DNA of 46,364 nucleotides from Bacteroidales bacterium. Lineage in GTDB: Bacteria > Bacteroidota > Bacteroidia > Bacteroidales > UBA7960. The translations under genes and the position numbers were made by a program. The notes beneath the pieces are model-generated. The model saw nothing but the letters and a program-made list of their open reading frames with translations. It had not been told where the DNA came from and did no database searches. Of this stretch, positions 36,746 to 46,136 are shown in pieces (positions within the stretch are counted from its first letter, which is position 1; each line of letters begins with the position of its first letter). The stretch is taken from the NCBI GenBank assembly GCA_007129255.1, contig SKVW01000009.1:1-46364 (forward strand). Direction: 5' to 3'.

Positions 36746-38074
36746 TTGGAAGATTCACCTGAACCTTATTCATCCGTAGCCGCCATTCTTCTTGCCACCG
36801 TTAATCAACTTTCCATGGAAATCCTGGCAGGGTTCCTGATCATGATTTCATTGCTTGTTATGTCCGCCTTTGTCTCCGGTTCGGAGGTTGCTTTTTTTTC
36901 TTTAACCCACAGCCATATTGACCGCATTAAAAAGAAAAAAAGCAACAGCGACCGTTTTGTGCTGGCCTTGCTTGAAAAGCCCAAACGCCTGCTGGCTACC
37001 ATTCTGATCGCCAACAATGTGCTCAACATTGCTTTTATTATCCTCTCGGCATTTGTTTTTTCTGCCCTCTTTGACTTTTCCCACAGCCCGGTTTTGGGTT
37101 TTATTGTGCAGGTGGTACTGATCACTTTTCTGATCCTTGTATTTGCCGAAGTACTGCCAAAAATTTATGCTTCCCATTATTCGCTTCGTTTCGCCTCTTT
37201 AATGGCTTCTCCTTTGGTTTTGTTGCGCCGCTTATTTTATCCTTTGAGTTCCCTTTTGGTAAAATCTACCAACATGATTGATAAACGCATGGCCCGGAAG
37301 CGACCTAACCTCAGTATGAATGAGCTTTCTCACGCCCTGGAAATTACATCTGATGACACCACTACCGAGGAGGATAAAAATATTCTGAGGGGTATTGTGC
37401 GTTTCGGGAATACTTATGCCCGGGAGATCATGAAGTCGCGCATGGATGTTGTTGCTGTGGATATTAATACTCCTTTCCGAAAACTTTTGAAAACCATACA
37501 GGAGGCCGGCTATAGCCGCATTCCCGTTTACCAGGAAAGTTTTGACAATGTGGAGGGAATCCTGTACATTAAAGATTTGCTGCCTTACCTGGAAAAACCA
37601 GATGATTTTAACTGGCAGGAATTTATACGTAGCTGCTTTTTTGTTCCTGAAAGCAAAAAGATCAGCGACCTGCTTAAAGAGTTTCAGGAAAGAAAGATCC
37701 ACCTGGCCGTGGTGGTAGACGAATATGGAGGTTCTTCCGGTATCATTACCCTGGAAGATATACTGGAAGAGATTGTGGGAGAGATCAATGATGAGTTTGA
37801 CATCGAAGAAGCTGTTTATTCCAAGGTAGATGCATCCACCTTTGTTTTTGAAGGGCGAACGCTGTTAAAAGATTTTTGTAAGATCACCGGTATTGAGGAA
37901 GAGGTTTTTTCGGAGGTAAGAGGAGAGGCTGATACCCTTGCAGGGCTAATTCTGGAAATAAAACAAGAACTTCCGCGCAAAGGCGAACAATTGCAGTTCA
38001 AAAATTTCGTTTTCGAGGTGGAAGGGGTGGATAACCGCCGCATCAAAAGGGTCAAAGTAAAAGTTACCCGGTAA
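36746..38074 (+). CDS. gldE: gliding-motility-associated protein GldE (CNNM/CBS transporter-associated family)
   Basis: CNNM TM region SAFVSGSEVAFFSLT; CBS pair (SRMDVVAVDINTPF..., VVVDEYGGSSGIITLEDILEEIVGEI); next to gldD. Starts at TTG 36746 or ATG 36815. Confidence 0.88.
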   Translation: MEDSPEPYSSVAAILLATVNQLSMEILAGFLIMISLLVMSAFVSGSEVAFFSLTHSHIDRIKKKKSNSDRFVLALLEKPKRLLATILIANNVLNIAFIILSAFVFSALFDFSHSPVLGFIVQVVLITFLILVFAEVLPKIYASHYSLRFASLMASPLVLLRRLFYPLSSLLVKSTNMIDKRMARKRPNLSMNELSHALEITSDDTTTEEDKNILRGIVRFGNTYAREIMKSRMDVVAVDINTPFRKLLKTIQEAGYSRIPVYQESFDNVEGILYIKDLLPYLEKPDDFNWQEFIRSCFFVPESKKISDLLKEFQERKIHLAVVVDEYGGSSGIITLEDILEEIVGEINDEFDIEEAVYSKVDASTFVFEGRTLLKDFCKITGIEEEVFSEVRGEADTLAGLILEIKQELPRKGEQLQFKNFVFEVEGVDNRRIKRVKVKVTR

Positions 38075-38100
38075 AGCCTTTTAAAATATTTTAGTAAACC

Positions 38101-38673
38101 ATGAAAAATTTATTGTTCTTTTTATTCCTTGCCTTTTTTATTGCCTGCACAGATTCATACAGCCCCAAGCCCCGGGGTTTTTTCCGGATTGATCTTCCCG
38201 AAAAAGAATATGTGCAATTTGACAGTGTTTTCCCTTATGCCTTTGAGCGTCCGGTCTATTCGAATTTTGAACCCGATACCCGGGAGTTTGCCGAACCTTA
38301 CTGGGCCGACCTTGCCTTTCCGCGATTTAGCGGGGCCATTCATTTAAGTTACAAAGAAGTGAACAGCTGGCAAGACCTTCGAAAATATTTTGAAGATGCC
38401 CGCAGCTTTGCCAACAAACACATCCCCAAAGCCTCTGCCATTCGCGACGAATTGATCATTGATGAGGAAAGACAGATGTATGGGATGTTTTACCACCTAA
38501 AGGGATCCGAAGTGGCTTCCCCTATTCAGTTTTATGTGACCGATAGTACTGATCACTTTTTAAGAGGAGCATTGTATTTTAATGTTACCCCAAATAACGA
38601 TTCGCTTGCCCCGGTCATTGATTTCCTTGAAGAAGATATTCGCCACATGCTCCAAACCATGAGCTGGAAATAG
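38101..38673 (+). CDS. gldD: gliding motility lipoprotein GldD
   Basis: FFIACTDSYSPKPRGFFRIDLPEKEYVQFDS...YPFAFERP-like core; lipobox; directly after gldE. Confidence 0.92.
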   Translation: MKNLLFFLFLAFFIACTDSYSPKPRGFFRIDLPEKEYVQFDSVFPYAFERPVYSNFEPDTREFAEPYWADLAFPRFSGAIHLSYKEVNSWQDLRKYFEDARSFANKHIPKASAIRDELIIDEERQMYGMFYHLKGSEVASPIQFYVTDSTDHFLRGALYFNVTPNNDSLAPVIDFLEEDIRHMLQTMSWK

Positions 38674-38685
38674 CCAATCCTTTTT

Positions 38686-40044
38686 TCAGGCAAAGATCCC
38701 GTACATCATCCGCCCGATCATAAAATAGATAAACAACCCGATGATGTCATTGGAGGTGGTGATAAAAGGGCCGGTGGCAAGGGCAGGGTCTATTTTCAGG
38801 CGGTTAAGTGCCAGAGGCACAAAGGTGCCAAAAACCGAAGCAAACAAAATGACCGTCATGAGTGCGGTGCTTACGGTAAGACTTAATGCAAGGGATGGGG
38901 CGAAAAAGAAACTGTAGGTCATCAGTATTGCCGAACAAACCAGCCCGTTGATTACCCCAACGGAAATTTCTTTGAACAGTTTGGAAATGATGCCCCCGGT
39001 GAGGGAATGATTGGCCAGCCCTTTTACGATAAGTGCTGAAGACTGTACCCCCACATTTCCGCCCATGGCGGCGATCAGGGGCATGAAAAAGGCCATCTCG
39101 GGATTGATGCTGATCTGCTCCTCGTAATTGGCGATTACCCTTGAGCCGATAATCCCGCCAAATAAAGCAACGATCAACCAAAACAACCGGCCCTGGGTTA
39201 TTTCCCATATTTTATCGGAAGACTCAATATCCTGGCTAATCCCCGACATGAGTTGATAATCTTTCTCGGCTTCGTCTTTAATAAAATCAACCACGTCATC
39301 AATGGTAATGCGGCCGATCAGCCGGCCCAGCTGGTCAATTACCGGCAAAGCCACCAGGTCATATTTGTTCATGATCTGTGCCACCTCTTCCCCTCTTTGA
39401 GTAGCCTTTACCGCAATCACATCCGGGGTGTAAAGCTTGGCAATTTGGTCTCTGGGAGAAGCGATCAACAGGCTTTCGAGCGAAAGCAAACCTTTAAGTA
39501 CATTGTCATCGTCCACCACATATACAGTGTAAACATTTTCCACTTCTTCTGCCTGCCGGCGCATCTCACGGATGCATGTAACCACATACCAGCTGATGTT
39601 GACCTTTACCAGCTCTTTTCCCATTAATCCTCCAGCACTGTTTGCCGGGTATATCAGCAGATCGGCAATATCCTGGGCTTGCTTGCGGTCTTTTACCTGT
39701 TCGAGTACATCTTCCCGAAGGTCTTCGGGCAATTCATTGATCAGGTCGGCCGCATCATCCGAATCCAGGTTGTCAATAAATTCACGGGCAATTTCGTGGG
39801 TGGAGAAAGAAGTCAGGAACTTTTCCCTGACATCCTCTTCCAGCTCCATAAGCACTGCAGCGGCCTCTTCCTTGCCCAGCAAAGTGTAAAGATATTTGGC
39901 CTCCTCCAGGCTGAGATCATCCATCACTTCCGCAATGTCTGCCGGATACATCTCTTCAATGACCTGCAGCAGAAAATCTCGCTGATACCCCTGTATGGCC
40001 TCCTTTATCTGGTTCCTGGATATTTTTTTTATGTCAATGCCCAT
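38686..40044 (-). CDS. mgtE: magnesium transporter MgtE
   Basis: MgtE N domain, CBS pair, C-terminal TM with AAMGGNVGVQSSALIVKGLA; start at MGIDIKK because the longer ORF overlaps the preceding gene. Confidence 0.93.
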   Translation of the reverse strand: MGIDIKKISRNQIKEAIQGYQRDFLLQVIEEMYPADIAEVMDDLSLEEAKYLYTLLGKEEAAAVLMELEEDVREKFLTSFSTHEIAREFIDNLDSDDAADLINELPEDLREDVLEQVKDRKQAQDIADLLIYPANSAGGLMGKELVKVNISWYVVTCIREMRRQAEEVENVYTVYVVDDDNVLKGLLSLESLLIASPRDQIAKLYTPDVIAVKATQRGEEVAQIMNKYDLVALPVIDQLGRLIGRITIDDVVDFIKDEAEKDYQLMSGISQDIESSDKIWEITQGRLFWLIVALFGGIIGSRVIANYEEQISINPEMAFFMPLIAAMGGNVGVQSSALIVKGLANHSLTGGIISKLFKEISVGVINGLVCSAILMTYSFFFAPSLALSLTVSTALMTVILFASVFGTFVPLALNRLKIDPALATGPFITTSNDIIGLFIYFMIGRMMYGIFA

Positions 40045-40057
40045 TTTTCTAAAAATA

Positions 40058-41503
40058 TTAGCAAAGTTTTTCCCGGGGATTAAGGGCCCCCTGGTCGGAA
40101 AGCATGTTGCTTGCCGTGCTGATCTCCACAAAGGAAGGCCCGGCTTTTTTGCCGAAGTTTCCGGCCAGTACCAAAATCAAGTCTTCTTCCTTTATTTCTT
40201 TGCGTTCGAGCAGGCGGCATAAAGTAGCGCGGATAAAGTCTTTTTTGGATGTTTCCACGTCCATGTAATCGGCAACAATACCATAGGTTAAGGCCAGCTC
40301 ACGCATAACCCGGCTGTCATAACATTGTGCATAAATGGGCACCCTGCCACGGAAGGCAGCAAGATACCTGGCGGTTTTCCCGGTATCGGTATCGGTAATG
40401 ATGGCTTTGGTGTTTAGCTTATCGATGGAACGGACGGCCGTTCTTGAGAGAAATACCGATACCTGGTTGTCATGGGGCATCACCTTGCCTTCAAGGCCCA
40501 TGGATCTGCTTTTTTCAGCTTCTCTTACCGTTTTGGTCATGATCTGTACCGATTCAAGTGGATATTTCCCAAAAGCGGTTTCTCCGCTCAGCATTACGGA
40601 ATCGGTTCCGGAAAATACCGCCGTGGCAATGTCGCTAAGTTCCGCACGGGTGGGTCGGGGATTTTTGATCATGGAATGCAGCATCTGGGTGGCTACAATG
40701 ACGGCTTTTTTCTGGCGGATGCATTTTTTGATCAGCTCGGCTTGCACCACGGGGATGCGCTCGGCAGGAACCTCAATGGCCAGGTCGCCCCGGGCGATCA
40801 TGATTCCATGCACATGCTCAAGGATCTCGTCAAAATTGTCGATACCTTGCTGGTTCTCGATCTTGGCAATGATCTTGATGCGGCTTTGGTGGCGGTCCAG
40901 AATTTCCTGGATCTCCAGCACATCCTCCTTATTCCTTACAAAAGAGTGGGCAATGTAATCCATGTCGTGCTCAACGGCAAAATCAATGTACTTCCGGTCT
41001 TTTTGGCTCAGGGCAGGCAGGCTGATTTCGGTACCAGGGAGGTTCACACTTTTGCGCGGCTGGATCACCCCGCTGTTATTTACCTGGCAAATCAGGTGGT
41101 CGGTATGTTTTTCAACTACCGTGAGTTCAAGAGCCCCGTCATCGATCATGATCTTTTTGCCTTCGCCCAGATCATTCACAAATTGCTCATAATCTACATA
41201 AATACAATCCGGAGAGGAAGGAGCCCCTGGCTTACCTGAAAATTTGATAAGCTGACCCTGTGTGACCTCCACATCCTGGTTCGACTCATTGGTGCGTATC
41301 TCGGGCCCCTTGGTATCCAGCATAAAAGGAATTTTTGCCGATACTTTGCGGGTGTTCTCCATCACTTTCAGGGTTTGATCCGGCTGCTGATGGGCCGTGT
41401 TGATACGTACCACATCCATCCCGGCTTCATAAAGGGAGCGTAAAAGCTCCGGATCGCATTTCAAATCGGAAATGGTGGCAACTATTTTGGTAAGCTTTTC
41501 CAT
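40058..41503 (-). CDS. pyk: pyruvate kinase
   Basis: TKIVATISDLKCDPELLRSLYEAGMDVVRINTAH, IIAKIENQQGIDNFDEIL, GIMIARGDLAIEVP, MLSGETAFGKYP. Confidence 0.96.
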   Translation of the reverse strand: MEKLTKIVATISDLKCDPELLRSLYEAGMDVVRINTAHQQPDQTLKVMENTRKVSAKIPFMLDTKGPEIRTNESNQDVEVTQGQLIKFSGKPGAPSSPDCIYVDYEQFVNDLGEGKKIMIDDGALELTVVEKHTDHLICQVNNSGVIQPRKSVNLPGTEISLPALSQKDRKYIDFAVEHDMDYIAHSFVRNKEDVLEIQEILDRHQSRIKIIAKIENQQGIDNFDEILEHVHGIMIARGDLAIEVPAERIPVVQAELIKKCIRQKKAVIVATQMLHSMIKNPRPTRAELSDIATAVFSGTDSVMLSGETAFGKYPLESVQIMTKTVREAEKSRSMGLEGKVMPHDNQVSVFLSRTAVRSIDKLNTKAIITDTDTGKTARYLAAFRGRVPIYAQCYDSRVMRELALTYGIVADYMDVETSKKDFIRATLCRLLERKEIKEEDLILVLAGNFGKKAGPSFVEISTASNMLSDQGALNPREKLC

Positions 41504-41645
41504 AGTAGTTTTCTTTAAGTAAACAACAAATTTACGGAAAAGCTGCCATTATATATCATTCACTCCGTCTTTCCACTGATTTTTCTCCCGGGATTTACAG
41601 AAAAAAAAGTTTGTTTATCTTTATTGGATACAAAAAAAATGCTTT

Positions 41646-43178
41646 ATGAAGTGCTTTCAATACACATTACTGGTTTTTAGTTTTATAGGATTTAATGCCG
41701 TAGCTTTTGCGCAGGATTTTTATCATACCGGATCTGAAGAACCGGTGAATACAGAACCCATACCGGGTATTTTGCTTGCCGGCGGGCAAACAGATAATAA
41801 CGATGCCATGACCTGGTTCCTGGAACGGGCCGATGGGGGCGACATCGTGGTGATACGGGCTTCCGGGAGTGACGGCTATAACAATTACCTCTATTCGGGA
41901 TTGGGGGTTCCGGTCAATTCAGTGACCTCCATTGTAATCTCCAGCGAAGCTCAGGCCAACAACCAGGATGTTTACGATACCATGACCAATGCCGAAGCCC
42001 TGTTTATAGCCGGGGGCAACCAGTGGAATTACGTGAATTACTGGAAAAATACCCTGGTTCACGATGCCATTGATTACCTGGTACACGAAAAAAACATTAC
42101 CATTGGAGGCACCAGTGCCGGGCTTGCCATATTGGGAGAAGTGGTTTACTCTGCAGAGAACGGCACGGTATGGTCTACAGAAGCCCTTGAAAATCCCTAT
42201 CATTTCAGGGTGACCCTTGAAAACGAATTCCTGAACATCCCTTTCCTGGAAGAGCTTGTTACCGACTCCCATTACAACCGCATACAGGATGACGGGTACG
42301 ACCGCAAAGGGCGGCATGTGGCTTTTATGGCCCGCATGGCCACCGATTGGGAAATGGCGCCCCGGGGCATTGGAGTCAATGAATATACTGCCGTGGCCGT
42401 GGATGAAAACGGACTGGGACGGGTATTTGGCGATCCGGATTACGATGATTTTGCATACTTTATCAGCGGAGGAGACCGACAGCCAGAGGTTTGTGAAGAC
42501 GGCAGCCCGCTTACATGGAACCACCAGCAGCAAGCTTTGGAAGTATACCGGATCTTAGGCAATCCCGAAGGCAGCAATACCTTTGACCTGGCCAACTGGG
42601 AAGAAGGAGGAGGCGGAGTATGGGAAACATGGTACGTGGAAGAGGGGGTGCTGAATGCCGCCGGGAGCTTCCGGGTGCGTTTTGAAGTGATGGATGGCTT
42701 TACCGAAGATCCCATACAGGGCGCCACCGTTACCCTGGAAGGATATGGTACCGCTACCACAAACCATACAGGGCTTGCAGAATTTCTAAATGTAGAACCA
42801 GACGAAAACCTTGCATTCCAGGTTCAAAAAGAAGGCTACTTCCCGGAGTCGGGCAGCATCACGGTGTTTGATGAAGATGTGGAACAGCACGTTTTTCTTT
42901 ATCCCGATGAAAATACAGTACCTTCCGCTTCCACTGCAGAAGACTTGCTGACGGTCTATCCCAATCCATCAACAGGCGAATTCAACCTGGATTTTCTTGC
43001 AGGAGAAACAGCTATCATAAGTGTATTTGACAGCAAGGGTCAGGAGCTGAAACAGCTTTCGCTAAAAGGGGACCAAAGCGGCTTTATTAAAAACCTTACC
43101 CTTTCCAAAAGCGGGCTTTATTTGCTGGTGGTGGAAATTTCAGGTCAACGGGTTACAAAAAAACTGATGGTTAAATAA
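41646..43178 (+). CDS. secreted cyanophycinase-like / peptidase S51 family protein with T9SS sorting domain
   Basis: Signal peptide; GILLAGGQTDNNDAMTWFL, FIAGGNQWNYVNYW, ITIGGTSAGLAILGE (Ser nucleophile), VTDSHYNRIQDDGYDRKGRHVAFMARM; C-terminal VYPNPSTGEFNLDF...GLYLLVVEISGQRVTKKLMVK. Confidence 0.88.
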   Translation: MKCFQYTLLVFSFIGFNAVAFAQDFYHTGSEEPVNTEPIPGILLAGGQTDNNDAMTWFLERADGGDIVVIRASGSDGYNNYLYSGLGVPVNSVTSIVISSEAQANNQDVYDTMTNAEALFIAGGNQWNYVNYWKNTLVHDAIDYLVHEKNITIGGTSAGLAILGEVVYSAENGTVWSTEALENPYHFRVTLENEFLNIPFLEELVTDSHYNRIQDDGYDRKGRHVAFMARMATDWEMAPRGIGVNEYTAVAVDENGLGRVFGDPDYDDFAYFISGGDRQPEVCEDGSPLTWNHQQQALEVYRILGNPEGSNTFDLANWEEGGGGVWETWYVEEGVLNAAGSFRVRFEVMDGFTEDPIQGATVTLEGYGTATTNHTGLAEFLNVEPDENLAFQVQKEGYFPESGSITVFDEDVEQHVFLYPDENTVPSASTAEDLLTVYPNPSTGEFNLDFLAGETAIISVFDSKGQELKQLSLKGDQSGFIKNLTLSKSGLYLLVVEISGQRVTKKLMVK

Positions 43179-43215
43179 AAGGCAGTCCGCGGGATAAGTT
43201 CAACACCCCTGACTT

Positions 43216-44082
43216 TTATTGATTCAACATGAGCTCCATCATTTCCCTGGTATGGCGGGTGCCTCTTTCATAACGGGTTTTTTCGTGCCCGTCAAGCCGG
43301 TCTGCCTGCCGTTCCATTTTTTTCAGCAATTTGCGGATATCGTCTTTCTCCAGCCTTGATATGATTTGTTCAGTCACAGCCCTTCGGGCCACCGGGCAGG
43401 GGTTTTTCATGTAAATCGCCTCTGCAATATAGCGTTCTGTGCGCTTAGGGTGTATTTCGTTGATGACAAGATCAAGCTCGGCCAGTGGCACGTTTTTCAG
43501 TTGTTCTCTAAGCCATCCGATTCTGGCGGGGCGGGTACTTTCAATGAGGGTTTCAAAGTAATCCGGATCTGCATTTTGGGTATGACCGCTGAAGATGTTT
43601 ACTTTTTTGGGTGTGTCGTACTTTTCCCAAAGAGTATAGATTTTGGTGGAGTCAGCCGGGGTTCTGGCATTCCATCGCAGCAGGCCATCCCAGCCCCCTA
43701 CGGGTCTTAACCGGAAATAAACAAGGGAATCGACATAGGCCAGACGGACGTTCCATCGTGAGCGGTAGCTTCCGATGTAGGCGGCAGGATCTGAAAAATC
43801 GGCCAGTTTTTTCAGATTATCGCTATCAGGAGTGACCAGAAAAAGCGAGGCCGTTTCCAGAAGGTATTTGGCGTGTCCACCGGCGGGAAACCTGGAAATG
43901 CCTTCGGGCCGGCGCAAGGCCCTGGAAGAGACCACCGCAGCCAAATGGGTGGAGTCCTCATTCCAAACCGCACTCGTAAGGGGATCATAACTCATGGTGA
44001 CGTACTCGGAATGGCAGGAAGAGAGCAGGAGCATTAACCCGCCCAGGATGCCCAAAAAAAGATAAAAGAAAGGTTTTTTCAT
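43216..44082 (-). CDS. hypothetical lipoprotein
   Basis: LGGLMLLLSSCHSEYVTMSYDP lipobox; unknown domains. Confidence 0.7.
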   Translation of the reverse strand: MKKPFFYLFLGILGGLMLLLSSCHSEYVTMSYDPLTSAVWNEDSTHLAAVVSSRALRRPEGISRFPAGGHAKYLLETASLFLVTPDSDNLKKLADFSDPAAYIGSYRSRWNVRLAYVDSLVYFRLRPVGGWDGLLRWNARTPADSTKIYTLWEKYDTPKKVNIFSGHTQNADPDYFETLIESTRPARIGWLREQLKNVPLAELDLVINEIHPKRTERYIAEAIYMKNPCPVARRAVTEQIISRLEKDDIRKLLKKMERQADRLDGHEKTRYERGTRHTREMMELMLNQ

Positions 44083-44511
44083 CTGTTTATAATTTTATTA
44101 ATATCGTCAGATGCCTGTCACGCCAATGCGGAAGAACATCACAATTAAAATTTCTCTGTGTTCCTCTGTGTTTTCTCTGTGGGTCTCTGTGAAATATTTT
44201 TGTAGCACAGAGCTCCACAGAGGAGTTTCATCAGCAAGATCCGGGGTTTTATCTCTAAGTTGCATAATCTTTTGTTTTTCCAAATAATCAACCTCCTGTG
44301 TGTTTAATTTCAATCATGGATTTTTCCTGTAAGCTCTTCTCTGTGTTCCTCTGTATTTTCTCTGTGGGTCTCCGTGTAATATTTTTGTAACACAGAGTTC
44401 CACAGAGGTTTCACAGAGTTCCACAGAGGAGTTTCATCAGCAAGGTCCGGTATTTCATCTGCTTATTATTTGATTAATATGGTCAGATGCCTATCCCGCT
44501 CATGCGGGGGA
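44072..44511. repeat. duplicated intergenic repeat cassette (A1-B1-spacer-B2-A2)
   Basis: A: GGTTTTTTCATCTGTTTATAATTTTATTAATATCGTCAGATGCCT.. at 44072 vs GGTATTTCATCTGCTTATTATTTGATTAATATGGTCAGATGCCT.. at 44449. B: TTCTCTGTGTTCCTCTGT..CACAGAG..CCACAGAGGAGTTTCATCAGCAAG at 44151-44254 and 44337-44460. Confidence 0.85.
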
Positions 44512-44602
44512 AACCTTCTTAATGATCATGGTCGTGAGTGTTTATTGTTAATCATGGGTGTTTCATTATTTGAGGTTTTGGAAAAACAAGCTGTGAAAAT
44601 TT

Positions 44603-44628
44603 TCCTGCTGTTTGAATTCAAAGCAGGA
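44603..44628 (-). terminator. hairpin downstream of the T9SS gene, probable terminator
   Basis: TCCTGC-tg-TTTGA-at-TCAAA-GCAGGA stem, followed on the minus strand by AAAATTTT. Confidence 0.5.
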
Positions 44629-44654
44629 GAAATTATTTTCAGCACCCACAAAAG

Positions 44655-46136
44655 CTACTGCAACAGCAGTTTATGCGTATGGACCACACCTTGTTGGCCG
44701 GTGATAACGCCAAAATAGATTCCCGGAGGCAGGTGGGAAACATTAATGGTGGTGGTTCCCGGATTCACCTTCTGCAGGTGAACCTCCCGGCTGTTGACAT
44801 CCAGCAGTTTGATAGAGTACTCTCCGGAAAGGGACGGATCTATGTCCACCCTGAAAGAACCTCTTGCCGGGTTGGGAAAGATTTTCACCATTGCCGGTTT
44901 TTCCCTGGCTTCCACACTGGTCACATCCAGGGGGGTACCCCATGTTTCCCCGTCTTTTTCAAAATACACCAGTTTCCGCTTAGCCAGAGCGGCATGCATT
45001 TCCTCCCTGGGGTAATAAGGCCCGCCAAGGCCTTTATAATAATATTTTACGGAAGGAACCCTCCATGCTATCATTATTTGCCAGCATAAGCTGTCTGTCC
45101 CTTCATATCCCTTCTCAAAGAGCAAATGCCGATCAGTCTTTTGATAGAAATCTCCAATAGACAAATCGTAGAAATAATAAAAGTGATATTCATCTCCCTC
45201 ATAGGGAGGAACTGCTGTGTAGGGCAGCTCATCAAAATCCGCATTGGGTTTTATAAACCTGGTCAATGTGTCATGGGTAAGGATTAAGCTGTCAATCCAC
45301 TGTTTATGGATTCTTTGCTTCTGAACATAGGTGTATTCTATGGAATCATTATGATCCGTTCTATCCAGGTATTCAAAAATCGTTCTGGTTTCGGTTATCT
45401 CAAAATATCCATCTTCTTCTCCGACCCAGGTGCCATCCTCTTCCAGCACATGCAGCACATCCCCGGGCTGAAAATCATATACCTCAAACCAGGTAAGATT
45501 CAACAGGCCCATTTGCGGCTCTGACAATCCTGTAAGAGTCAGTTCCTGCAGGTTCATTTCGGGATACACAGACTCAAAATCCGGGAAAAAGTAAAAGTTG
45601 AGCGGCTGAATCCAGCCGTGGTCCTTGCTGATTTTAACTTGCAATCCATTTACATCCATATCCAGTAGATCTCCCTCCGGATCGTATGCCTGGAAAGCAA
45701 TGGTTTTCACCGAATCGGTAAGTTCCAGAAAATCCATTTCCTCATGGGCTACCAGGGAGGCCATTATTTGCAGTTCGCCGGGTACTTCATAAGCCACCCA
45801 CTCGTCCCCCGGCACAGCATGGGTTTTTATGGTAACAGGTTGACCCGCATAATTGAAAAAAACATTTTCTCCACTTTCCCTGATTTCAATTTTTTTCCCG
45901 ATCCAGGAACCGGTCAGGGGGGAATAGCATTGATCTCCGGTATAAAGGTGTATGGGTGAAGGATAAAGCTTTACTGGGTTTCCTTCCGACAGGGAATCAA
46001 TACGCAGGCAACTGAAAAAACCGTTTTCGTTTGCAAAGCAGTTTTCCTGATGGGGATAAACCGTTTGATAATTTTGCCCCCTTGCCAGGAGGGAGAAAAA
46101 AAAGAGGCATCCGATGAAAAGTACCGTTATGCGCAT
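44655..46136 (-). CDS. secreted protein with T9SS type A sorting domain
   Basis: Signal peptide MRITVLFIGCLFFFSLLARGQNY at ATG 46136; C-terminal VKIFPNPARGSFRVDIDPSLSGEYSIKLLDVNSREVHLQKVNPGTTTINVSHLPPGIYFGVITGQQGVVHTHKLLLQ. Confidence 0.88.
   Translation of the reverse strand: MRITVLFIGCLFFFSLLARGQNYQTVYPHQENCFANENGFFSCLRIDSLSEGNPVKLYPSPIHLYTGDQCYSPLTGSWIGKKIEIRESGENVFFNYAGQPVTIKTHAVPGDEWVAYEVPGELQIMASLVAHEEMDFLELTDSVKTIAFQAYDPEGDLLDMDVNGLQVKISKDHGWIQPLNFYFFPDFESVYPEMNLQELTLTGLSEPQMGLLNLTWFEVYDFQPGDVLHVLEEDGTWVGEEDGYFEITETRTIFEYLDRTDHNDSIEYTYVQKQRIHKQWIDSLILTHDTLTRFIKPNADFDELPYTAVPPYEGDEYHFYYFYDLSIGDFYQKTDRHLLFEKGYEGTDSLCWQIMIAWRVPSVKYYYKGLGGPYYPREEMHAALAKRKLVYFEKDGETWGTPLDVTSVEAREKPAMVKIFPNPARGSFRVDIDPSLSGEYSIKLLDVNSREVHLQKVNPGTTTINVSHLPPGIYFGVITGQQGVVHTHKLLLQ

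Noticed and set aside
39679-40083. 134-aa plus-strand ORF
   Set aside because: Antisense to mgtE; no independent support.
40045-40131. N-terminal extension of mgtE
   Set aside because: Overlaps the 3' end of pyruvate kinase; MGIDIKK start at 40044 fits family starts.
40472-41239. 255-aa plus-strand ORF
   Set aside because: Entirely antisense to pyruvate kinase, which is unambiguous.
44107-44313. 68-aa minus-strand ORF (MKLNTQEVDYLEKQ...TETHRENTEEHREI)
   Set aside because: C-terminal half is just the translation of the CTCTGTG repeat; more likely repeat-derived than a real protein.
44151-44460. Possible CRISPR array
   Set aside because: Only two imperfect ~100-bp units with internal symmetry; no regular short repeats/spacers and no cas genes.
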